From: Apostichopus japonicus
Taxonomy: Eukaryota; Echinodermata; Holothuroidea; Aspidochirotida; Stichopodidae
Reading direction: 5' to 3'
NCBI RefSeq assembly: GCF_037975245.1
Contig: NC_092580.1
Span: 6,238,501 to 6,302,500, forward strand
Length of the DNA stretch: 64,000 bases
Below, piece after piece: positions 38,401 to 48,900 of this stretch; within the stretch, counting starts at the first letter, position 1, and every line of letters starts with the position of its first letter. The notes under the pieces were generated by a model that saw only the letters and a list, made by a program, of their open reading frames with translations, ran no database searches and was not told where the DNA came from. A program made the translations under genes and the position numbers.

Positions 38401-41400
38401 ATGGTTAGATGATGGAGGAAATAAAAATATTGTCTTGTTGAACTATTATTATGTTCTGCTTAATTTATATTCTCCTCATTCCTATGTAGTATTGACAGTG
38501 AGTTATGGTGGGACAGGGAACAAATGGCTAAGCTGTGAGAAAAAGAAAATTGGATTTCTGAAAGTATCTGATTTATCTTGGTTATATGTGAGATATGTAA
38601 GAATCACAAAACGGGTTAATACCCAGATAGTGTATGAACTTAAAATGACCTAGGCTGACACAAATTGAATCAACCTCATATATGTGACCTTTGATCCTTC
38701 TGAGTAAAGTGATCTTTTGAGTAATGAATGGAAATCTATCTAAAAACAGCATACAACTTAATCAATTAAAAATTGAAAACCAGATATTAATTGATTATAT
38801 CAAAGCAGTAAATTGATGCTTTAATCAGTTTAGAATCAACAGTTTTTTAGATATCAGTTGCAACTAACAATGATAATAATTGGGATTTGGAGGAGGGGGG
38901 AGGAGGGGGGGGATCGGGGAGAATGCTTCAAAATATTTTTGTATCAGCCTGATACTACCAGCATATAAACTATCCCACTTCCCTCCCCAAGAAAAACATC
39001 CCCACAAACAAGAAATCTTTCTCTACTGTATAGGACAATTCAGTTTTAAGTAATAGGTAAAGGAAATGATATAGGAAACAAGAGGTTAATACTTGACATT
39101 CAGAATTTTGACAAGACAGGATGGATGGGTTAAAGAGTCAATATCCAGTAGTTGGAGCTTTATTTCTATCAATGAGCAAGTACCTGTCGTACCTACTTAA
39201 ATTACTTAAACTACCTAAATTGCAATACAAGAGTACTACATGAAATGCAAAATGTTGGTAGTGCAAGTCAGAGAGAATGAACAGGTTTCTATTTTTTCTA
39301 GAAACCAATTTTCAGATTTGAATAATGTACAAGTACGTAGACTTATTTCTGTCTGTCTAAACCATCCAGTCCTGATTGTTATCTCTGACTATGCACAGGG
39401 TCAAAATCCTACCATCAGTAAATCTCTTAGGGAGAGATTGTTCAACCCCACCCAAAAATACCATGCAGGAATTTATCATACCCCAGCAAATTTGTTATGA
39501 ATTGTTGCAAACAAAGGACCTGGATAGACAGGCAAGAATAGCTTGGTATGCAAGGAATGTCAAGAATTTGTGGAATCCACAGGTTGATTTGAGAAATACT
39601 TTTAAAGGGTCATTGGGGTGTAGCAGAGGTGCACTGGTGAATTAATGAGGTCATACCTAGAGTCTCACAGGGGAGTAAATCCTATTGTTAATGGATTCAC
39701 TTCTGCCTTGTATCTTATTGTCTTACGATCCCACATGTATTGCCTTTAGAGTATATACAGATCGAAAACATGGTTTGGAATTGCAAGTAACACCTATATC
39801 GACCATACAGAGCAGAAGTATCAAGTATGAACATCCTCATAAAAATCATAAAGATGTAGTCTTTTCAGTTCACAGTTAGATCTCCATTACTTTTAATTAT
39901 GATGGACTATGCTTCTGCTGAACAGTGGAAACCTATATTTTAGGCAGCTACATTCTTTTCTTGTCCACATTGCAGGATTGAACATATATCTCTACTTAAG
40001 TAAGTCACTTCTAAGTGCAATTATTATGTAAATTGTTGCATTCTGTGATAGTATTCTACCCCTCCCTCCCCCCCCCCCCATCACTGTCACTCCCTCAAAT
40101 TTATTATCCTTCCTCCTTTCCCTCCCTATATGTGTAATAATCACAGGTGTAATATGCATTTACTATCCTCCCAATAACACCTCATGTCAGTAAATTATAA
40201 TCCTTTGAACTTGTTGTAACACTTCTGTCATGGAGAGTGTCACCTTCAAGCTGTATGTGTTGAAAAGATAAGTACCTCACTGTTATGATATGTTTTAAAA
40301 TAGTTCTTCCTCAGCAGAACTTTGAAATCATTCATCTCCCAAGGTCAGTTACATATCAGGGCTGTGTTGATAGAGGTGTTATATAACAAAGTATAAACAG
40401 CTTACAGTTATAAGCTTTAGCAGCCATAGTTTAAAGATGTAGGCCATTACAATATGGCTTCTTCAAAGACTCAACATTGGATAACTGAACAACATTGAAA
40501 CTACTATGAAGTTTGTTTACAATTGCCTTCAGTTACCACTTATTTCAGAAACCTTTCTTCCCCCAGCCTATCCACCTCCCACCTACCACTTCCAGATAAT
40601 TGCATCCACCGAGGACGCAGGTTGCCATGTCTGCCTTTAAAAATTCTTCTCCATCAATCTTTGTCATCACCATGATGAAGTGTGACTCTTTAATGCTTCC
40701 TAGCAATACAATCTACAAGTACAGATTATCCTTTTGTAATGCAATTTATATGTATCAATCACCATATTGAAAACATGTACAAATAAAATTATCCATCAAG
40801 GAGAAAAAGTGCACCCTACTTAATACAACCTGTCAATAGCTTCAATCACACACAAGTTAACACTGTTGACATGTCACCATGGCAACAGATACTTTCTATA
40901 TCCCAGCAGCTGCCCAGCTTTAAATACATATCACTATGGCAGGTCTCATAAAACACATAACTAATGAAATTATGTCCCACATTGCAAACAATACCATTTT
41001 GGCATACCTCCCTAATTGCAGTGATGTGTGTGTGTCTCTTGCCCTCAGTGCGACCTCTTGCATTCCTAACATACCAGAGTGGTGTTTACCTGGCTACTAT
41101 GTACATCCAAACAATTGATTTAGTTTCTGTTATAGCTGGGACAGCTTAGAATAGCAATGCAACAAATTATGAAACAAAAATATGCATGGTTTGTTTAATA
41201 TGAATTGACATCTAAGGTAATTTGGCTCTGCACATATAAACACAATTTTTTGTGAACAAATAATTACCAGTAAAAAAAGGATAATATAAATAGAAATGAC
41301 TGTTATAGTTGATGTGATTGCTAAGTTAGCTATATCAGTGCTGATATACAAGGGAACATTAATAGTATTGGATATTTGTGGAAGGAATCAATTATCCAAT

Positions 41401-42640
41401 ATAGCACACTTTTCCCACCCGATAATTGTGTGTAAATCCCATCTGGTTTCTAAAACTGAAGGAAAACCTGACATAGAAAAATCCATGCAGTGTTAAACAT
41501 CTGGATAACTAGTACTCTGGCTAGCATTCACTACAAATCATGATTGAGATCATTTTGACATTTTGGCCTTGTAGTCATGGCAATATGGTCTAATGGCAGG
41601 CTAATGTAGCATTGGAAAGTAGGAAACAGATGTCTGTTTTTGTCCTTTGTTGTTAAAAACCATATGAAATGCAAGGTTATGTATGGTATACTCTGTGCAA
41701 TACCTAGTTTGAATTTCTTTCATTTGAATATAATGCTTGTTAAGAAAACTTCCTTGTCCAGGTAATCTGGTTAATTTTTTTTATCTCTCATTGCATTGTA
41801 TCTTAACATATATCTATTGCATCATAACATATCTATTGTATTTTAACATATCTATTGCATCATAACCAACAATAAGGGAGAGGTAGGCAAGGAAGGCAAA
41901 GTAATGCAGAGTGGGAAGGGGACAGGTTACCCTTAATTTAGAAACTGCTCACTAACTGTAGGATCTTGACGAAGCTCTGCCCAAGTCAGATATACTAAGC
42001 CTGTGTCCATCCTTCTACCCTCAACCACTATCAGAGTTCATGCATAATGTCACTGCCAAAGAAATTTCATGTGGTCCTGCCATTAACTAATATATTGTAT
42101 AGTATATTGTGATTTCTAAGAAGCATCTTAGCATAAGGCAATCACATATGGGATGGCCCATACTACACAATATGACATAAATAGCTTACATATTCTGATG
42201 GGATTGACGTTTTATTTTTCTTACTTCAATTCTGTAAGACTTGGTGAAATACCCTGATTAATTGTTGCATAGGCAGCATACTCATAAGCCTATATCTGGC
42301 CAAATGTATTTCAAGCAATACAAAAATTACCGTGGAACTGTGAAACTACTAACATAATGCCGTTGATTAATGAAAATCAGGATTGCTTCTTTCGAAAGTT
42401 TCTAACAAGGCCTTAAAAGTAGCATTCATGCAGCAAACTTTTGATCACATTAAATCTAAAATTAAATAACAACTTACAAACAAACAAATAGACAAAATGA
42501 ATGAACTCACCATAGTGTGCGTCACAAAACCTCTCTTGTGGATGTCTGGGTGGACTACACACACAGGAATTTACCATGTGATGCTCTGTCAAGGACATCA
42601 AAACCATAAATATGGCTAAACAGATCATGACTGTCTCCAT
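29299..42640 (-). CDS. TIMP-family metalloproteinase inhibitor (4 coding exons)
   Basis: Join of 42511-42640, 36187-36570, 34089-34213 and 29299-29508 on the minus strand: 849 coding bases, 282 residues. All three introns are GT-AG with phases 1, 1 and 0, and the frame is continuous. The protein has a signal peptide (residues 1-25), then a mature N-terminus CVCSPPRHPQERFC like that of vertebrate TIMPs, the core YVVQVEKVFKG, SNFCGM, ERYLISG, a YLCDW segment, and a C-terminal C-x7-C-GWYKG like the end of TIMPs. In the known family the N-terminal Cys amino and carbonyl groups chelate the catalytic zinc of matrix metalloproteinases; the protein is secreted. Mature length is about 257 residues against about 184-195 in vertebrates, because of a loop insertion at residues 52-125. 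Echinoderm tensilins are TIMP relatives, so a role in connective-tissue stiffness is also possible (inference). Family assignment is very secure; orthology to a particular TIMP is not. Confidence 0.93.
29657..30046 (+). mobile_element. hAT-like MITE family A, copy 2, in TIMP intron 3
   Basis: Closely similar to 25114-25481 along its length, including CTGACGGACTCAAATGGACT and TGACCAATACCCCTAGCTC, plus one internal segment (TTGGTGTAATTTTCTGAC) absent from copy 1. Ends CAGTGGTGGAGC and, inverted, CGGTGGCAGAGC. The flanks GTGCTACT and GTGGAACT agree at 6 of 8 positions. It sits about 150 bases before the exon 4 acceptor. Confidence 0.85.
32379..32440 (+). repeat. (TCTA)n(TA)n microsatellite
   Basis: Compound repeat within TIMP intron 3. 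Confidence 0.95.
32679..32868 (+). repeat. Imperfect tandem duplication with palindrome
   Basis: The segment from AAATTGACATATATG (32679) recurs from 32812, with shared TTGTGCTCT-type and TTGGACGA blocks and CACATGT, but the second copy lacks about 30 bases. At the junction, 32797-32826 is a near-perfect palindrome built on ACATATGTCAA and TTGACATATGT. Confidence 0.7.
33924..33932 (-). CDS. Candidate 9-base microexon in TIMP intron 3
   Basis: On the minus strand a good acceptor (TTTTTTAACTTCTAG) is followed by CTGAAACAG and at once by a good donor (GTAAGG). It lies 156 bases after exon 3 in a phase-0 intron, so inclusion would add Leu-Lys-Gln after Gln213 without a frame change. Such strong site pairs can arise by chance; no other evidence supports it. 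Confidence 0.2.
34089..34213 (-). CDS. TIMP exon 3: end of N-domain and start of C-domain
   Basis: A 125-base exon bounded by TTCTAG and CAG|GTGAGA. It encodes SFNEGELSVYLCDWVE and LTKTQRRGLRHFY, which match the TIMP segment from Cys99 through the conserved T-x-x-Q helix. It ends in KYCDTCQ, equivalent to vertebrate Cys124-x2-Cys127. It starts in phase 1 and ends in phase 0, matching its neighbours. No start codon is needed, and the exon is too short to stand out as an isolated ORF. Confidence 0.9.
34665..34845. mobile_element. PIF/Harbinger-type MITE in TIMP intron 2
   Basis: Inverted ends GGGCATGTTCACATG and GGCCTTGTTCACATC with a TAA target duplication on both sides (34662-34664, 34846-34848); a 3-bp TWA duplication is the Harbinger hallmark. 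It is 181 bp, without coding, and lies 452 bases upstream of exon 3 in the gene's sense. Confidence 0.8.
36187..36570 (-). CDS. TIMP exon 2: netrin-like core with enlarged AB loop
   Basis: A 384-base exon that starts after TTGTACAG and ends at GTCAGT (36181-36186). It completes the Val codon begun in exon 1 and encodes IIGRIVA (first strand after Cys13), a long loop, then YVVQVEKVFKG, VVIHTDL, NFCGM and ERYLIS, in the same order as vertebrate TIMPs. Cys157 matches mature Cys70, the partner of Cys1. In TIMP-2 the stretch between the two strands is about 20 residues; here it is 74 (36326-36547), rich in Pro, Ser, Thr and Met. The reverse strand of this exon is also open (36267-36518) but is only a shadow. 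Confidence 0.92.
40583..40699 (-). CDS. Candidate cassette exon inside TIMP intron 1
   Basis: A 117-base open stretch on the same strand as TIMP, with an AG acceptor just upstream (40700-40701) and a GT donor (40581-40582). It would be entered and left in phase 1, exactly like the intron that contains it, so inclusion keeps the TIMP frame and adds 39 residues right after FCDAHY. The peptide is balanced and protein-like (for example KIDGEEFLKADMATCVLGGC) and adds two cysteines. Against it: the pyrimidine tract is weak, the donor (GTGGGA) is mediocre, and I recognise no family. It might instead be chance or part of an unrelated gene. Confidence 0.3.
41793..41866 (+). repeat. 19-bp tandem repeat, about 4 units
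   Basis: Units of the type CTATTGCATCATAACATAT with one or two substitutions each (41814-41832, 41833-41851, then partial), preceded by a diverged unit. It lies in TIMP intron 1. Confidence 0.85.
42511..42640 (-). CDS. TIMP exon 1: signal peptide and zinc-chelating N-terminus
   Basis: Encodes residues 1-43 plus the first base of codon 44. The ATG at 42638-42640 is the first in-frame Met after an upstream in-frame TAA and has a strong context (A at -3, G at +4). Residues 1-25 form a hydrophobic signal peptide ending MVNS. Cleavage there would expose Cys26 as mature Cys1 in the motif CVC, the inhibitory edge of all TIMPs. Cys39 (RFC) corresponds to mature Cys13. The exon ends at a good donor, GTGAGT at 42505-42510. 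Confidence 0.92.
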
Positions 42641-42879
42641 TCTGTTGTTAGAACAAAGTCTTGACAATAAATATTACAGTAGTTTCAGTTCAACTCCGTC
42701 GTACAGTAACCTGCACTTTGAAAAGGTTCTTTAGTTGAAAGCTGCAAGTGGAGAATTTTTGGCTGTACCTTCTTCAGTCCGATCATGTGTTGTACGTTGC
42801 AGCAAGATGTCACTGGAGCTCGTCTTTACAGTGCAGTTTTACTTAGTCAAGTACTTAATGATAGAACACCAAGTCAAAC

Positions 42880-42990
42880 AAGATTGTCACAGCTGAGTCA
42901 AATCTGATCTCTGGCCACGTGAGTGCTATTTAGACAACTTACTGCTGTTTGCCAAACAATTTCACACACATGTCTGTTTATATAATTTCT
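42880..42990 (-). promoter_or_regulatory. Possible TIMP promoter: TATA box, E-box, AP-1 site
   Basis: Upstream of the TIMP start codon on the minus strand there is a full TATATAAA match (42977-42984), a CACGTG E-box (42916-42921) and a TGAGTCA AP-1 consensus (42894-42900). If the TATA box is used, transcription would begin near 42950 and the 5' UTR would be about 310 bases, placing the other two motifs just inside it. AP-1 control is known for vertebrate TIMP-1. Short motifs occur by chance, so this is a suggestion from position only. Confidence 0.35.
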
Positions 42991-45900
42991 CTCTGGCTTT
43001 GGAGCTGTTTATTAGTGGTACACACTCCCCCTGGATATTGTTTGGCTATCAATACAGATTGTCCCACTTCCTATGCTCAGTGAAATGTGTGTGTGATAGA
43101 AAAGGTCACTGACATCATCAGCCTATCAACCAATCAAATTGCTTGAAAGTCGTTGTTGGTTGAATCCCAGGCTACTTGTTGAGTTTAAGTGTGTGTAGTA
43201 CAGTAGTAGGTAGGTTTAGCAGGTTGCTAGCAATCCCGCCCACTCCTGATGAAAGCATACCATACTAGGGCAAAGAGGTTTACTGAATGGAAGACAGCTG
43301 ACATAAACAAAGTCCTTGGTTGGCGGGGACACATAGAAGCTGAAATATTTCACAGAAAACAAGAGAGAAGAGGATATATATGGAAATTCAATATTAGGAA
43401 AAGAATAGCAAGAAAAACAAAATATGATGAAGAGACAGCTTCTTCTTTGCCTGGAGAAATTTTTAATTAAGTTTTAATAAAGTTCAAGAGAGTACCCACA
43501 AAATTAACAAAGCTAGTCCACAGTTCCATTAACAGTGACTGTATGGAAAATGGGTGTTGGTGAATACTTGCTCAAGAATATAAAGATAAAGTACAAAATA
43601 TACTGTATAATGATTTTAATTGTTTTTTGTTTTTGTTTTTTGTTACTGAGTTGGACTTGGGTAATTATATTGGATGTATTAGATTACAGACTGTTATGTG
43701 ATAGTGACTACATATTAAATATGTCTTTGCATTTGTGCTTTTGTTTGTATACTGTAAAGTGGTGCTCTTTCATTATCATAACCTGAGGAAGTCTCTTGAT
43801 CAACATAGCATAAAGCAGCACAAATTGCAAACTTTGATTATAAAGGTTATGTAAGCATGTTAAAAGAAGACAGAAACATTTAACATTCTTGTAGCAGTTG
43901 CCAAGCAATGTCCCAGATTGTCAGTATACAATCTGCTTTTCCATATAATGAATAATTTCTAACTCATTAACAGAACGAACTCAGTGATGGTGTAAGACCT
44001 ACAAGTAAGCAAGGTTCTTTAGCATCCATTTCTCTGTAGAACTTATATCTCTAGTAGTTCCAATAGTTCTCATACTTGCAAAACATATAAGTTATTGAAC
44101 TTTTTGGATACTCCTATTTGTCTTTTCTCTGTTATCGTTAAACTTTTGAGGTGCAATTATGTCAGCACTAATTGGATAGTTGGAGGAATATTTGAAACCT
44201 CCATCTTAATAGGAAATGTGTGGATTAGAAGCGGGACGGGGGAGGGGGGGGGGAGAGAAGGGGGCATTGAGCATGTGGGATGCGGATTATGTGTGTTAAA
44301 GGGGGAGAGGAACGGAGGTTGGAATGTGGGTAGGAACTTGGAGAAGCATTGTTAGAGGCTGTTAAATATTGTGTGGAAGGTAAATATAGGGTTATAGGAG
44401 AAGTTATCAGTATCCATGCATGTGTCAAACTGTTTATTTTCAATAGCACCTCACAGGATATTCCTGCTATTGTTCTATTCCTTGTTCTTTACAGTCAGTA
44501 AGTTTATCATACATTTAACAAATCTCTTCTAAAAACTTGTGTCTACATCTGATTGGTGCCCACACGATATCACACCAGGGACTGAATGTTGCATAGCTGA
44601 AATAACATCACAAGTAACCTGCTTTGACAGAGAAAATTCCTTTTTTCCCTGGGTGCATGAGAATTCTCAGATGTAAGGGGATGGTATTGACCTAAATCTT
44701 TTAATAGATATGAAAGTCAATAGTACTTTCAAGTCATCCATGATGGGGGGGGGGGGGGACTCTCTGTTGTCTTGTGTTGGTCCTGATGGATGCCAATAAA
44801 CTTACTATGGAATTAGCAAACATTCTCAGTCTTAAGACCACCATGTAAGCTCATGTATTCATGTAATTAAAGCAAGCAAATGTGATGGTATTGTAAACAT
44901 AATTCAATGGGAATCAAGTTCCAGGCTTGAATATTGAGAGGTGCTCCGAAGAAAAGATCTGAATGGCAAATATTTATTGCTTATGTAATCAGTTGTGAAA
45001 CTGACAGCTCACATCTACCAACAAAAATTAGAACTATGTATTTATTCTTTCAGTTGTATGCTTGTTATATAAAGCTTTGATTTGATGGTAAATGGATTGC
45101 TATGGTAACTGCTCTGTATGAGTTTAAAAATAGATACCTATAATACACACCTACAAGAATTGCAGTTTCTCCATGGTTCTCCAATATGAATCAGTTTCAG
45201 TGTTTTGTTAATTAAAAAGGTTTGTCACACACAAAATTTAAAGAGGATAGAAGTCACCAAACTAATAATTACCACAAGAATATGTAACTGGTTTCATTTA
45301 CAGCAGTCTCCTGTGATTTTGATACACATTATCACTTTTAGCTAAACTAATGTAAGTATAATAACAAGACAAAGCTAATATAGAATTGTGATTATGATTA
45401 TAATTGTCCAAAAAAAAAAAAAATTGGAAGAAAAAAAAAGAAAGAAAAAAGGAAGAAATGAAGTGAATAAATTCAACATTAGAAAAAAAATCTTTTCATA
45501 TAAAGTCAGTAAAAAAAATTTGTACTGGATCTTTGTTGTCTGAGGTCATTACAATCAACGGCAAACAAACTAAAAGTACACATCTAAACTATGTAGTATA
45601 TATCCATAGCTTGCCACTGACAATTATATAAGATATTTTAAGACACTGTTGTTGTGTTTGATGTTCTTCAAGAAGAATGGGTAAGAGAAGGAATCACAAA
45701 GAATAGATATATTGCATGCCACCACGTAATTTATATTTTTGCAAATACAATGTGACAGCAGGAAATGCATGCTGGTATGTTGCTACAGGAAGCGACTGTT
45801 AGATTCTATTCCCCTGAGGCTATAATGGACCACATTTATCTCCCAGCATTATTCCCCTGTCAGGCATTATGTGATATCATGTACACCGTTTGATGAAAGG

Positions 45901-48900
45901 TATAGCTTATAGAATACATGCTGTCATCATCTAGGCAGGTCTCTCAGAGTTGTTACAGTGTTGTAGGGTTTCTTTTCCTTAACCAGTTCATTATCTTTGC
46001 AGTGTGATTGAATACACTTATGCAGACACTATAAGTGGTTGTTCTAATGTCACCACAAATGTTTAATATGTCTGGAATATGACAATTGAAAAAACAACTA
46101 TCTGCATTACATCAAATCAATGTTTGTTGGTTTGTTGTTTGATTGCATCAACTTGTAGGTCACTTCTTTATCAGAGGCCAGTCCTCCCTATCCCTCAAAA
46201 TGTTGTGGAAAAACAAATATTTCCCAATATAAAATGTAGTCTTTGAAGGTACTTTGCATTTTGTACATGGTGGTAAGAGTAAAATACAATCTTTTCAGCT
46301 AATGCCAATTATAATTAAAGCTTGGAAGGAGGGAGGTAAAGGGAAGGCGAGAGGGGGAAGGAAGGGGAATGGAAGGAGGGAGGAAGAAGGGAAGGAAGGA
46401 GAAGGAAAGGAGGGAGGGGAAGGGTAGGAAGGAGGGAGGGAGAAGGGTAGGAAGGAGGGAGGGAGAAGGGAAGGAGGGGAAGGTAAAGCGGGAGGGAGGG
46501 GGATGGGAAGGGGGAAGAGAAGGGAAGGAAGGGAAAGAGAGGGAGGGGGAAGGGAAGTAGGAAGTAAATCCAACTTGCAATTTGAATTCAGACCTTTAGT
46601 CTGGTGAGAAATTCAAGGTCATAAGTGAGATTCAAGAGCTGTAAGTGTCTATACCACTGTGTCATACCATTTTTCAGAGAATTTAACAGAAAATCTGAAA
46701 TTTAGAACACCTTTTGCAGTAAGTCTTGAATAGATCTTATCTGGTTGAGATCTTGTATTGTTTGTGAATCACTAACTGGTACAGTTCTGCGCAAGAGTAT
46801 AGTTCTGGTTACAACCAGTAGCACTGGGGTGCTATTGTTTTATGACTCATACAAGCATGTTATATTCACAGTTCTCACAAATTATTACTGTGAGGAATAA
46901 CAAAGGGGGTGATTTAATCTTTGCCTGTGTTAATATAGCTTATTGTGCTTCTGTTGTATTTTGTAACTTTACCTACAAGCAGGGCTTGATATAAGCCTCA
47001 GCAAGAGCACATCGGTAGGTAAAGGGCATCATGGCAAATGGGAAGGGCATGACAGCAATACCGATTATGAGGAAGGGCAATGACAGCTTGTTTGGTCTTT
47101 GAAGCACTACATCACTTTAGGAGCAGTAAAAGTATGTAATCAGACCATTCCATTATGGAAACAGTAAAAATACAAGTATCAGACTACAAATTGGTATTTT
47201 TCCAGAACGAAAGTTTTATTTACAGCTTTATGTACAGTCGAGCGAAAAACTTTGCAAAAAAATCATGGCCACGATGACAACATATTTCTCAAAAGTCTGT
47301 AAATTTGGCAAATTATGACTGATGGCATGAAGAAAATGCCTCATGAAATAATATAGGTGGATTTTAAAAGTGCGAACTTGGAATAAAGTGGTGACCACTT
47401 GGTAAAAAGTTTTGTATAATATAGTAATTTAGGCTCTTATATTTAAAGTTTAGATGGAGATTTCCACACATAAATTATTAATGAATGGGTCACTCCAGTA
47501 GGAACTATTTCCTACTACCAATTAAAATCCTTTATATTTCAGTAAATGCAACCACTAAAATCAGAAACATATTGTACATAATGCATGCTGAAGGAGACAT
47601 CATGCTACATTCTCACTACCATCTCTTTACAAAATTGGAATTGAAATCTAGTTTATTATTGATATACTTTGTGGGACATAACTATGTAGCACAATTTCCA
47701 TGTCTGTTCATGAGGCATTTACTTCTGTTGCTAAACGAGACCAAAAGCAGTTCAGTATGACCTCAATTTTGCGTTGGTTGATATGTTTTCGCTTCAGCTA
47801 TCATTTACTCAGACCCCAATTGAATGGAAGGGTGCTGACTTCCTGCTGGTTCACTTCTTTGAAAATATCATGTTTTTATCCAGAATGAATACCTTTTTTT
47901 CAGAATTGACAGCATGACATCAGTTTATGTCATCCTTTTTGTTGGGACCCTGGGATAGTTAGATTAACTGAGCAGATTTTGTTTGAAATATGTTTAATTT
48001 TTCCTGAAAGAACAATCATTCTCCAACTTTTGGCATTCAGATTGATGCAATTTTCCAAGTCACAATCATAAGAGTTGAGAGTGATCATAAATTTAACCTT
48101 CAAAGTTTTACAAGCAAAGGAAAATAGATCTATTGGTCAACTATGAAAGTTAAATGCAACTATGTTTAGGGTTCACACGATTAGAGAAAACCTTGAAATG
48201 TTACGGAAATTTGAAAACCAATTCATCTGCTCTCCAAAAGCTGTAAAAAAATGAAATGTACAGTCTTTGAAAGTAGAATGTTGCTTAAGTACATTTGCTC
48301 CTGAATTTTCAGTATTATATGTTGTATAAAAAATGTCACAAAATATCTTAATTTTTTAATGGAAAAAGTGAAGGAATGTTCCTTCAAGAAACTGTGAGAA
48401 ATCTGTATGTCAGGGATATTCAAACTAGTCATAGTGATGTATATTTTTTTTGGCATTTTCATTTTTGAAAAGTTTACTTTCATGAGTTTTTTTTCTGTCT
48501 TGATAAGGTCAAATTTTAACAAATGTACCTGAAATGAATTAATCTGAAAGTAAATTTGGTCCTCCAAAAAAGTCCTACATTAGGCCATAATATTAGAAAC
48601 TCATCTTTACTTTTCTAATGTCCTTGCAAAAATGAATTGTTGGAGTTTATAAAACAACTAAAGATAAGCAGAGCAGCAATGCTGCAGAGGCTCAATTTGA
48701 GCAATTTGTTTTAATTGGCAATACTTCTGAGCAGTTTATCCATTTGCTTTGTGCGAAACCTATAAGACATAGGAGGGATAATGGTGTCATTTCCTTTCCT
48801 CCCATCTCCTATTATGAAAGATTTCAGCAGAGCTAGAAATGTGAGAGACTAAGTGTTCACGAGAAAGTTATTTACTGGCAGGAATATTGATCCAATAAAA

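Larger units (their letters stand above)
36571..42510 (-). other. TIMP intron 1
   Basis: A 5.9-kb phase-1 intron. It contains the candidate cassette exon at 40583-40699, C-runs near 36847 and 40068, and G-rich tracts near 38890-38913. No other gene is recognised on either strand. Confidence 0.85.

Noticed and set aside
46295-46580. Pro/Ser-rich and Gly/Lys/Glu-rich frames
   Set aside because: Low-complexity translation of the polypurine tract.
46980-47100. Lone CAGGGCTTGATAT end with repeated GGGCAT/GGGCAA motifs
   Set aside because: No partner end was found; insertion cannot be shown.
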